Below, in pieces: positions 1-10,350 of a stretch of DNA of 64,000 nt (the first letter of the stretch is position 1; each line of letters opens with the position of its first letter). The notes under the pieces were generated by a model, which was given only the letters and a program-made list of their open reading frames with translations, made no database searches and was not told the origin of the DNA. The stretch is from positions 183,528,951 through 183,592,950 of the forward strand of contig NC_081413.1 in assembly GCF_030272615.1 (NCBI RefSeq), given 5' to 3'. Made by a program: the position numbers and the translations under genes. This DNA comes from Cryptomeria japonica. Its lineage: Eukaryota; Streptophyta; Pinopsida; Cupressales; Cupressaceae.

Positions 1-648
1 CAATGCATACCGACACTCAAGCCGACATGGAAAAAAAATTGTTTATTGTTTTATAACGTAATTATCTCTTGTAAAAGATGAAATGGCATATTGTAAAAGA
101 CTCATATATGTATGAGATCTTATAGGTCATTTTGATGAAGTGAAAAAAAAAGGATAGATGATATTTTTGTATAAGGTGATATAGTTGACAATGAAGGTTT
201 TGGTTATTGACTGAGCTTAAACTAGTACTGAACCTGGCATAGTTGATGCTGATTTGAAGTAGTGCATTGTATTGGATTTTGATAATCCATTTTGTAAGTT
301 AGTGAGACTTCCATTTTGTAGTTGAGCAATGAGCTCTAGGCTGCTAGCCTTCCTGCATGTGCAGGCCCCTCATTGTAAGTAATATTTATTCATTGGACAG
401 TGAGTGAATATTATGTGTCACAAATCCCACCAAGGTTATTACCACAATGGGTTTCCTCATTAATAGCTTGTGTTATGGTGTGTTCTTTATGCTGTCTTTG
501 TTATTCTTATTTGCGGCATTAATTCTCATTTACCGATACATTGTTTTCAGATATAAAGTTCTTAATAAGTTTAAATATTCTCTTCACCGGTTAGACACTG
601 ATTCATCCCCCCCTCTCAGTGTCTTTGGGACTATCATTGATTCTAACA
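1..648 (+). repeat. LTR fragment (X), 3' part, Sirevirus-like
   Basis: The 3' portion of a copia-type LTR enters from the left edge. It shares its layout with the LTRs of elements O, A and C2: the GAGCTCTAGG block at 331-340, paired hairpins at 338-350 and 352-365, a CCCAC-containing block near 428, the C-rich tract ATTCATCCCCCCCTCTCAG at 601-619, and the end TTCTAACA at 641-648. A very degenerate primer-site-like stretch follows from about 651. The left part of the LTR lies outside the window. A short hydrophobic reading frame at 447-653 lies wholly inside the LTR and is not called as a gene. Confidence 0.75.
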
Positions 649-1962
649 AATAGTGATATTTTGAGGCTTAAATACAACTAGAAGAAGGCTCAGGATGGAG
701 TATTAGTAGCCATAAAAAGGGGTATCAAAGTGTAATGCTAGGGTATAGTGCATGATAAATGTGTAAATAAAGGTACAAATCATGCAAAGAATAGATTATA
801 TTATGTCTTCCTAAGATGGAACAAAGATCACAATAAATCCTTAAGGGTGAATGTAGTGAGTGGAGACATAATACATGAAAAAGATTTCATGAAACCAAGA
901 ATGAAAAAGTAACAAAATGAGTACGGGGAGTATGACAGTCAATAGCATGAGCACAATGATGTTTTAAGTTTCAATAGCACAATGCAGCCATTACAAAATG
1001 AATAAAGCAGTCACAAATCAAAGACAGTCAGATTGTAAAAAGTAAATAGTTCTAAGAGAAACAATCAGTCACATGAGAGTGCAAAGGAGCAGTAGGGATA
1101 TAATCCTTACAAGATAACAATCATGGAATAATGCCACATAATCATTGTCAAACCATAAGGCTCTATATTCACATTGAGCATGTAGTTTTCAAGTGTATAA
1201 CTATTATGAGAACTTTGAGATCTAGAAGATGTATCTTTAGATTTTAAGAGAAAGCCACTATCAAGAGAACAACCACAAGGAAGATCACTGTCAAAGAGAT
1301 AATAACAGTAAAAGCTAGAAAATAGAGTTAGGGTAGGATAGTTGGCAAACAAGGAGATCACGTCTTAATAGTGAAGTGCAGCTATAAGACTCAATATACA
1401 GTGAATAATAATTAAAGCATATTTCAAGGAGAAGTCTCTGATAAAGAAAGATACAATCAAACCAAAGACAAGGAGCATCATGAAGACTCATAGATAAAAA
1501 TATATAGTCAATAGCATCAAAAGATGAGCAACCTTTCAATATTAAAAGACTAGAAATGCATTCCATACTTCATATTATAATGTCAACTATATACACAACA
1601 TGTAACTCAATTTACGGCTAGGGTACAATGAAAAGAGTAGCCATTTCAACTCAAGGATATTCGAAGCCACAGTATATCACCGAACAACAAGAATGGAAAA
1701 GGTTCTTAAAGTTATAAAAGTCCAATAAGCAAAGCAGTCGTGAACACTGCCAAGGAGGTATTAATGTCATATTTTATGAAGTCCAACTTCTGACTTATAG
1801 AAGCAAATAAAAGGAGGGGATTGTGCCACAATGAGTTCAACATATTCATCATTGAACAACATCTTTTAGCAAGACCAAATAGTACAAGACAGTGCAAACC
1901 TTTTTAGGATGGTTCTTACTCACAAAGATAGCAAAGGAGAAACCCTAGATCTAGAAGATGTA
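649..1962. other. gene-free A-rich stretch
   Basis: There is no credible coding region. The plus strand is A-rich and repeatedly shows CAGTCA and AGTCA words. The stretch is probably the decayed internal region of a retroelement, perhaps the one whose LTR ends at 648. Its sequence resumes at 4404 after the solo LTR insertion. Confidence 0.5.
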
Positions 1963-4398
1963 TGTCATGTCCCCTCCTGGATCGTTATATATATAAGGAT
2001 AGAAAGAGAGAGACCCTAAATGAAGAAATTATTATTATTAATTAATATAATAATTACTAATGAATGATTAATTAAAATTCATTAATTAAATATTACTTAT
2101 GAAGGTGCATATTACAAAGAGCACAAATGGAGGTGTATTCTTCTATGCCATGCCCCATCCTTAATCATCATATTTTTCCTAACCAAGAAATGTGACCTAA
2201 ATATAGCAATTAAAATATTGTTAATTATTTATTAATTTAATATTTTAATTTATTCATTATATACAAATGATATAATAAAATAAATATAACAATTATTATT
2301 AATTAATTAATATTTCTTAATTCATGATATTCATAAAATGTTTTAATGAAATACTATCACACCATTCAAGTGTCGTAATGATTCTACCACATAAGTTTAC
2401 CTTGATCGTCAAAGGAAGAATCATCTAGTTTTGGATATACGATATGTTCACTAGCCCAATCATTGGTCAAAGACTCGATTAAGACTTGAAGTATAAACAA
2501 TCAATAGTTTATACATTTCAGATAGGATGCAAGCATACCATTTATTATTTATGGGCATCATGGAAGGTTAATACGGATGGCATAAATGATGTCAAAGATT
2601 AAGGAGCCGATTCTTCTCTAAGGAAGTTCACAGAATAGTTTCATCTTAAGACACTGCTACAGTATAGTTTCCAATGAATAACACAAGCGATCATGTTAAT
2701 ATCAATGAGGATATTGATGACTGATTAAGCCATTACAATCGATTAATTTTGGAGCAATACAAGATGAGTTTAGGAAGAGACATCGGACATGTCTCTTGGA
2801 GGCATCCAATCTAATTGCAAAGATATAAGGAGGAAAAAGAAATATAGAAAGGGAAAAAAAGGAGGTGCTTAATACATAGGCTAATATATGAAGTTTGAAA
2901 TGATATTATGCAGAATTTAATAATAAGATATAGGTAGACTGCAATACGTATGACAGTCATTTAATTTCTTTATTGTGGCAGACAAAATCTGACACATGTC
3001 AAGCCTGTCTGCTCTTACAGACAAAATTATAATAACTAATTACATTAGGCAGTGGTGGTGTTAAGCTCTTACAACCAGAATTATAACAACTAATGTTTTT
3101 AGGTAGTGGGACGTTAATAATTTATATAATAAGTTATATATATATATATATATATCAAAATAAGGAATAATATAAATATTGTAAATATGGATATCGATAA
3201 TAATAACTATTAATATCATAATTACTATTAATACAATACTTTTAGAGATTAGTATTAATTCATATAACTAGTAATTAATAAATACATAAATGATTTATAA
3301 ATGAATCAGAACAAGATTAATTGTTTAGTAGGGTAAGAGATGTACAGAATGTAGGCGTAAATAGATATAAGTAATAATATTTTAATATATATATTAATGA
3401 ATATAATGAATAGTTTAATATATATATTAATGAATATAAATAATGAACATTTGAATACATATGTTAATGAATATGTATGAACATAAGTAATTAATACATA
3501 TCAATGAATATTAGGAATATATGTTAAGAAATAAATGTGAATATTGGATAATGAACATTTTTATGAATATATGTTAGGAAATACATGTAAATCGGGAATA
3601 TGTAAATGTGGATTGTGGAATGGAAAATAGTAGTATAATGCAAAAATGTATTATAAATATGATTACATGATGGAGGCTATAGGGGGGAAACTCCCTTAGT
3701 CTAAAGGAGGGATTATGAGAATCCCTAGGGCAGTATATATATTGAATATCTATATGCATATATATGGCTTGGTTGACTAAGTTCATCCAAGAAGAGACAG
3801 ATCTGGCTGGTCCCCTCTGAGGACTTGGATGATGGGATGCATCATCCAAGGCAATGAATTGACATATGGTCTTCCTTGGATGGCTTGGGTGTAAGAAATT
3901 ACACCCAAGACAGGAATCAAATTAACCTTCGATTTCCTCGATGGCTTGCGTATAAGAAGTTACACCCAAGACAGAAATCGAATTAACCTTCGATTTCCTC
4001 GATGGCTTGGGTGTAATAAGTTACATCCAAGATAGGAATCGAATTAACCTTCGATTTCCTAGATGGCTTGGGTGTAAGAAATTACATCCAAGACAGGAAT
4101 TGAATTAACCTTCAATTTCCTGGATGGCTTGGGTGTAAGAAATTACATCCAAGATAGGAATTGAATTAACCTTCAATTGCCTAGAGGGCTTGGAACCAAG
4201 ATGGGTTCCAAGAAGGCGAGCTTCACAACTGCCTAAGGACATGTCCCAATGCTGCACACATATCCTTTTTAAGAATTGAGATTAGTGTAATTAAGTAATT
4301 GAACTTTAATTGCAAATGAGATTAAATATGTATATATTTTTTGTGTTCTAACAATCTGTTTTGCAGGACGATGATCTCTAACTAGTAGGGACATTACA
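1963..4398. mobile_element. solo LTR, gypsy-type, with ATGTA target duplication
   Basis: The 2,436-bp segment begins TGTCATGTCCC and ends GGGACATTACA, so its ends are near-perfect inverted repeats of the TG...CA type. It is flanked by the 5-bp direct repeat ATGTA at 1958-1962 and 4399-4403. The host sequence closes up across it: GAAGATGTA on the left joins TCTTCATATTTTAAG on the right, and a similar uninterrupted phrase is at about 1206-1235. No internal domain is present, so this is a solo LTR left by LTR-LTR recombination. It holds a (TA)n tract at 3134-3155 and a hairpin array at 3824-4212. Orientation is not settled. Confidence 0.85.
3824..4212. repeat. tandem hairpin array, 61-bp period
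   Basis: Five complete 61-bp units start at 3884, 3945, 4006, 4067 and 4128. A variant hairpin lies before them (3824-3850) and another after them (4189-4212, still in phase). Each unit holds two inverted repeats. The first has arms CTTGGGTGTAA and TTACACCCAAG around a 4-nt loop. The second has arms like GAAATCGAA and TTCGATTTC around a 6-nt loop. In units 4 and 5 the second stem changes on both arms (TCGAA/TTCGA to TTGAA/TTCAA), so pairing is kept. A weaker related hairpin is at 3768-3791. Confidence 0.9.
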
Positions 4399-4403
4399 AT
4401 GTA

Positions 4404-4950
4404 TCTTCATATTTTAAGAGCAATCATAGTCATTATATGAAAAAGTGATCCATTCCTTGTACAGTCATAAGAGAGCCATTTGATTATGAATGATAGAGAG
4501 AAGATGTGTCACAGCTGAAATGCATAAACCACTGTAAAGAGGATATCATAGCAAGTAATGAATAAAATGAAAGATCAAATTAGCAGCTCCAATACATAGT
4601 CAAGTATGAAGAAATAGCATGAAAAATCACGGCCCATATCACAACAAGCAAAGATAGACAATGGTTGTGAGATCATAGAGAGGCAGAAATATATAGACAA
4701 AACGATTAAGGAAAGCCAGATCTAAGAAAATGACAAACTTACCTCACTTTTAGTGCAAAAGTCTCCTGGAAAAACCATCACAAAATGAGATAGCAGAGTT
4801 TCAACCTCTAAAAGCACCATGTTTAGCCTAGGTTTTCATCTTGGCAGTCGTTTTCATCAAAGCTCAAACAACAAAGAAGAAAAGATGAAAATGTTTCATT
4901 TTTGCTTATGTCTAGGGTTTAGAAACCCTAGAAAGGCTGATAAGTAAAGC
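4404..4950. other. gene-free A-rich stretch, continuation of 649-1962
   Basis: Sequence interrupted by the solo LTR resumes here with the same A-rich composition and the same CATAGTCA and CAGTCA words. No coding region is visible. It grades into the LTR-like segment after a TAGGGTTTAGAAACCCTA palindrome near 4914. Confidence 0.4.
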
Positions 4951-5499
4951 TTTTTTTTTTTTAAATAAAATTAAAAAACTATTTTTTTATTCTACAACTT
5001 ACATCCCTTTTTATTCATGAGTAAACACTTAAGTGTTCTGATATTTTCCTTTTAGGGTTCGGATGGCATTGTAAGTAAAGGCGAAAAGATGCATTGGTCT
5101 ACAAAGTTTTCAAACCTTTAGGAATGGATATTTTATTTTGCAAAGAGGAACTTGTAAATATTTTGTTGTTAAGTACTGATAGGTATAAATCACTTACAAC
5201 AAAAGATATTTTTGAATACAAAAATAAATATCTTCGATGTATTGTGAAGTGATAGTAAAAGAGGGAGTTGTTTTAAGCATGTGTCTAGGGTCCTTGAGTT
5301 CCTTGTTGACAAATGAAGATAATGTAGGTGTTTCAGCCACCTAATTAGTAGTTTCACTTCAATTCGAGAGTTCGCATGGTTGAGAGTTGAGTCGAAGAGG
5401 ATTTTTAGGGTTTCAACTAGTTGTTTCTGGCAGTTATATCCTTTTTTTAGGGGGATTTTCAGTTGCATTCGACCCCAAGGAGTTGTGTTCAGTTTGGAA

Positions 5500-6158
5500 A
5501 CTCATGCAATTTTGGAGGAGTCTACTTTTAGTTAGGTTCTTAATTTGAGGAAGGGCTTGGAGTTCATCTATTTTGGAGGCATTGTTGTATAAGTCTCTCT
5601 CTTTCACTCATTATTCACGAGATTTAAGTTTTGTACTTGTAGTGGCAACAATTATTTCATGCTTTGTAACTCATTCCTAATGTGTTTTTCCAGATTTGTA
5701 ATGCAGAAAGTTCCTTGTTTTCAATAAAGAAGCTTCATTTCTTCTCCATTATTTTGTTTTTGAGCATTGTTTGTGAGTAATTTATTAGAGATATTGTCAT
5801 TTCATCTTGAAATCCTTTATTTTTGCTTCATTCCTTCTATGTTTGATTCATAAATATCATGTTTTAGTACAGGTCTGTGAATGAGTTTGTTTCTTTGTTG
5901 CATTAAAATTGTGAAAACTTCATTGTTCTCATTTTTTGTATACATCATAAAATCAGAGCCTTTCATAAGAATCATTTTTGCAAGCATGTGCATGTGACTT
6001 GTGAGTCAAAATAGCTTCATTATTTGAAGTATCTTGTGAGTTTGTAAGCAGTTGCAGGTCTTTTATCCATTGGTGTATCACCTTAAGCATTAGTTTTTCA
6101 GTTTATGCATATCTTTCTATCCCTTTTCCAGTCATTTTTCAGATAGTTTTGGGTGATC
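5500..6158 (+). repeat. LTR-like segment with poly(A) signal
   Basis: This segment resembles, in opposite orientation, the segment at 9586-10350. Shared blocks include GTAACTCATTCCT (5665-5677), TCAATAAAGAAGCTT (5721-5735) and a CCCTTTTCCAGTCA-like end followed by a degenerate primer-site-like stretch at about 6153-6173. AATAAA inside the second block is a plausible polyadenylation signal. The left limit is uncertain and may lie as far left as about 4950. There is no coding region. Confidence 0.5.
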
Positions 6159-6173
6159 AAATAGGAAGCTGAT

Positions 6174-6488
6174 ATAATCCAAAGGTCTACTCTCCCAATA
6201 GGATACCCATAGCCTAAGAGTAGTCCGATGTTTCATGGGATTTTAGGTATTCCACACTTGCATCAGGTGCAAATCCCCATGACAACACTTCTTCCTCTTC
6301 TTCTTGTTCCTCTTCAATGTAGGGAGCAACATAAAGCATACAATCCTTAGGTATAGATGCAATCTAATCCCAATCTTCATCTACTCTAACATTTGCACTT
6401 TCAAGTATCCTGTTGAGTCTTTTGTTGAAGCATCTATAGGCCTTGTTCCTTGTTAAGAATCCATAAAATATTCTTTCATAAACCCTTG
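6174..6488 (-). pseudogene. copia element F, pol fragment after the integrase
   Basis: The minus strand encodes a piece matching the region between integrase and reverse transcriptase in copia Pol, including the motif AYRCFNKRL at about 6416-6442 followed by an acidic linker. The same motif occurs in element A at about 18900-18925. It continues directly from the integrase end at 7648 once the 6489-7647 insertion is ignored. No reverse transcriptase follows, so F is truncated here. Stops are present. Confidence 0.7.
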
Positions 6489-7647
6489 TGTAGCATCATA
6501 AATTGTACTCCCTTATAGTTTTGTCCTTATTTGGGCCCTCACCTTGGTCTTCATGTCTTGAGGCCCGATCAAAGCCTTGATTCCGCTCACACATTGTAAA
6601 TAACTCATTTTTTTCCAACATGCACACTTTCTCCCCCTTATTTCTTGGTTCCTAATTCATTAATATGAGGGCACAAGAGCACCCAATGCTCTAGTCCACC
6701 CAATGAAGGCCCATTTTGGGGCCTCTCAATGATAACATCATTTGGGCGGGAACCTAGATCCTATGTCGACTCATGTTAGAAAATTAAGTTGTATTTTGTC
6801 AAGAAAGTATAAAAGGAGGTCTACCCCTCTCATTTTGATATACATTGGATCAATTGGGAAAATTCAACCAATCAAACATGTATTTAAATTCAAGTGAGAA
6901 AGCAATCAATCTTCTATCAAGCATTGGAGCAAAAGCAAGGTTAAGATTCAAGCATTGGTGTTGACATTATTGTTTTATATTTATGAATACTTCATGAAAC
7001 TCTGATTCCTTGTGGAGACAAACAACACTCCATAAAAGGTATAACATTAGTGCTTCAGAAATTATTCAACATTTCCCTCAAAAGGAAATCATTTTCATTA
7101 TAGCAATTCAATTACATTTCATTTCTATTTCATGGTTAATTCCAAAATTAGGGTTTAATCTAAGGTAAACCCCTAATCCCAACCATTTCCCCTTCTCTAC
7201 TATATGCAGGAACATTTACAGAGCTGCAATTTTTAGGATCAACTTTAATCATAGAGATGAATAGGTTCCCCTTTGGACGGTGGAAAGTGTGGAGAACCAG
7301 AGTGACAAGCATTCTAGTCCCCAAAAAATAGGATGGCCTTTTTGGAATAGATCTGAGAACTCGCATATTACTCAAATGTAGGTTCTTGGCTCAATCTGAT
7401 GACTGTAGCTAACTGTTTATGCATTTTTACTTCAATTTCAGCACATTTACCCTAATTTCAATATTTTCACAATTCAACTTAAAGAGAGTCTCAAATCCTA
7501 ATTCAATGAAACCAATAGAATTTCTCAACCCTATCCTTCTTGATTTGAGACTAGAGCTAGTGAGTTCACCCCTCTTTAATGTGGTAGTCTCGAAGTAAAA
7601 TATTAGCAGTTTTATTACATCATTGGGTGAAACCCTAATATTTTCAC
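6489..7647 (+). mobile_element. 1.16-kb insertion in F, probable gypsy solo LTR
   Basis: The insert starts TGTAGCATCATAAATTG and ends near TTTTCAC. It splits the F reading frame exactly between codons for the conserved integrase end (RCYE, right) and the continuing IFYGF stretch (left). A TATA-like GTATAAAAGG lies at about 6812. The flanks are an imperfect 12-bp repeat, CATAAACCCTTG at 6477-6488 and CATAACACCTTG at 7648-7659, longer than the 5 bp normal for LTR elements. No coding region is convincing: a minus-strand frame at 7160-7375 lacks any retroelement motif. Confidence 0.6.
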
Positions 7648-9560
7648 CATAACACCTTGAATAAAACTTTCCAATATCATCTTTATCTCTTTTGATATAA
7701 CATTTGCTTCCAACTATTCTAAAATACTTGACACTAGCAAGTCTTTTATGGTAAAGCACATAAGGGATATTATAACGATTAACTCTCACCTTCACTCTAT
7801 TAAGAATATATACCAAAATATGCACAAATTTCTTTCAATAATCATTTAGTAGATTAGCAAATTTCAACATTTTTCTAGCCATTTCTTAAATAGTCCATTT
7901 TTTCCTTTTAGCAATTTCATTCTATTGAACAGTGTCCTGGGAGCAAATAGATGCGTCCTAATACCACGCTCTTCACAAAATCTTTCAAACTCATTTGATG
8001 TAAATTCACCTCCTCTATCAAACCTTATGAATTTGATCTTAACATTCATTTCATTTTCAACTTAGATTTAAAAACCTTTAATATATCTAAAGCTTCTAAT
8101 TTCTCTTTTAGAAAAGTAACCCATGTCATTCTAGAATAATCATCAACAGGTATCATAAACTACCTTTCACCATTAAGTTCCCTTGTTCTGGTAATACCAC
8201 ATAGATTCGTATGTATGAAATCCAAAGGTTTCAAATGAAGTAGAAGAATCCTTGTTCTTTAATCTTGTCTTTATTTTTTTTCCCATTTGACATTTCTAGC
8301 ATAATGTATTTGCAGGCTTGGTAATCTTCAGTAGATCTCTAATAGCATGTGTAGAACTAATCTTCACTAAGTTATCAAATTTTATTTGTCCTATCCTCTT
8401 GTTCCAAAGCCAACATTCACTACATTGAGTAATTAAATAGCTCTCACATATGGCTTCCTTCAAGTAATACTTATTTCCATCAACTCTTGTTCTTTTTGCA
8501 ATTAGTCTTCTAGAGCTACCTTTTTCTGATTTCACAACCCTTATCATGGAATGTAAGTCTATATCCTTTACTATACATTTGACTAAAACTGAGAAGATTG
8601 TTCCTCAAACCCATATCATACAAAACATCCTCTGTCTTGATCTTCCCATCAATGGATATTTCCCTTTGCCACAAACTTGAGCAAATTCTACACCACCAAA
8701 CTTGACTAATCTGCCATTTATCTTTTCAAAAATAAAAAAGTTTTTTTCTATCACATACCATGTGGTTTGAGCGACCACTGTCAATCAACCATGCATTTAG
8801 ATCCTCCTTTGGATGCAAATAAAACCACATAATTAATGGTATTTCATTGTTCTCATTAGACTATTGAATATTGATTTCCTCATTATCATCAACTTTCACT
8901 ACCATAAACAAAGTTTCATCACTAGAATCATCACAGTCCTCATATTCAGATGAATGGCTACTTTATTTGGAGTTAAAAATTCTTTGAGTTATCTCCTTTG
9001 TCTATGTCATCCACCCTCTTGTTTCTTTCATCTCTTCTTCTATTGGTTTCTTCTCAATAAGGAAATCTAGCTAAAAAATGACTTATCCTTCCACAATTGA
9101 AATATTTTAGAGGGAACTTACCTTTGTATTTATCAATGCCCATCTTTAGTCTTCTCACAAAGTTTTCTTCTGCTTCATCATAGTTGTTATCTAGGTCAAA
9201 ATTATTTTCTCCCTTCTTACTTTCTTTAAATGTATCTTCCTACTTTGGTTTCTCCAGTTTAATATTTCTCATCTCAAAAGTAGGGAGGGCTTTGTAGAGT
9301 TGATCCATAGTATTAAGTATCCAAATCTCTACTATCTTCAATGACAAACACCTTAGGAATAAAATATTTAGGAAGAGTCCTAAGTACCTTTGTCACAGCT
9401 TCATCTTCTTTCATTTCTCTACCAACACCTCTAATTCCATAAACTACTTGTTGTCACATGTATTTCCACGCAAGAGTAAGATTGAAGCTCAACAATATCA
9501 TGAAACATGGAACATACTCGAGCCTATGTGTTTCTCATTGTGAGGATGAACCTCCAAATT
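7648..9560 (-). pseudogene. copia element F, gag to integrase
   Basis: Read on the minus strand, this is a decayed copia gag-pol. From high to low coordinates it shows a gag part containing LRTLPKYFIPKVF, a degenerate zinc knuckle, a protease with active site DSG at 8774-8782, a GAG-pre-integrase zinc-binding region (WLWNKR near 8405), an integrase core with FDRGGEF near 8010, and the integrase end GSKCYIKRD near 7690. Stops and frameshifts occur throughout. The integrase motif order and wording resemble element A, so F is probably a related Sirevirus-like element. Reverse transcriptase and RNase H are missing. Confidence 0.75.
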
Positions 9561-9585
9561 ATGTGTTGGCTCCCTTTTTGATATC

Positions 9586-10350
9586 CTACAACTATTGATT
9601 TCTTGACTTGAGAAAAGAGATAAAAGGATGTTCTTAAAATGAAATACTAAACTAATAGGTGATTCACTAATAAATGAAAGGACTTGATCTGTTATCTAGA
9701 CTCACAATTACTTAACTATGAGGTTGTAGATATTCACAACTTAGTAGTACATGTTTTGCATAAATGATTCATTTCAAATGTTTTGATGTTTGTTGATTGT
9801 TTGAAAGAAAACAATGTTCGTTTCATAGCATTCATTCAACAAAACAAAATACTCATTAAATGACCTGCACTATAACATGTGTTTCTTCATACCAAATATT
9901 GAAGGAACTTGATAAAAATAAAGGATTTTTTATAAAAATCACAACATATTTATCAAAATGTTCACAATTAATAGTAGAAAAAAGAATTTAGAGAAGGAAC
10001 AAGCTTCTTTATTGATATGTAGGAGTCATTTACATAACAAGTCTGAAAATGCTTATAAAATAACTGAATTACAGGAATGAGTTACAAAGAATCAACTTGT
10101 TGCTACAACAAAGAAATGAATGAGAGCTAGAGAAGAAAAGAAGGAATTATAGTCAGAAAGGATCCAAAAATTTGAATTTGAAATCCCTATCTCTTTGACT
10201 TGATGACTTAGTTGACTTAACTGATCCTCCTCAAAATTAACTCCCGACTGACTGTCAATTTCAAAAACTCATCTCTTGGCTGGATGACTTGAAAATCCCT
10301 TAAAAAAGGGCCTTGAACTACTATTTTAGAATTGATTACACTCCCAAAAC
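9586..10350 (-). repeat. LTR-like segment, probable 5' LTR remnant of F
   Basis: On the minus strand this lies immediately upstream of the F gag and ends with a degenerate primer-site-like stretch at about 9570-9590. It shares GTAACTCATTCCT (10074-10086) and TCAATAAAGAAGCTT (10001-10015, complement) with the plus-strand segment 5500-6158. The right limit is not defined because no second same-orientation copy is available. Confidence 0.5.

Noticed and set aside
447-653. Short ORF with a hydrophobic N terminus
   Set aside because: It lies entirely in the conserved end of LTR X, crosses the C tract and LTR terminus, and has no counterpart frame in the related LTRs.
3824-4212. CRISPR-like regular repeats
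   Set aside because: Units are contiguous with no unique spacers and lie within a plant solo LTR with a target duplication.
4914-4935. AAACCCTA words as telomere-like repeats
   Set aside because: Only single or paired occurrences, no tandem array.
7160-7375. Minus-strand ORF in the insertion within F
   Set aside because: It shows no retroelement or other motif and the insert has LTR character.
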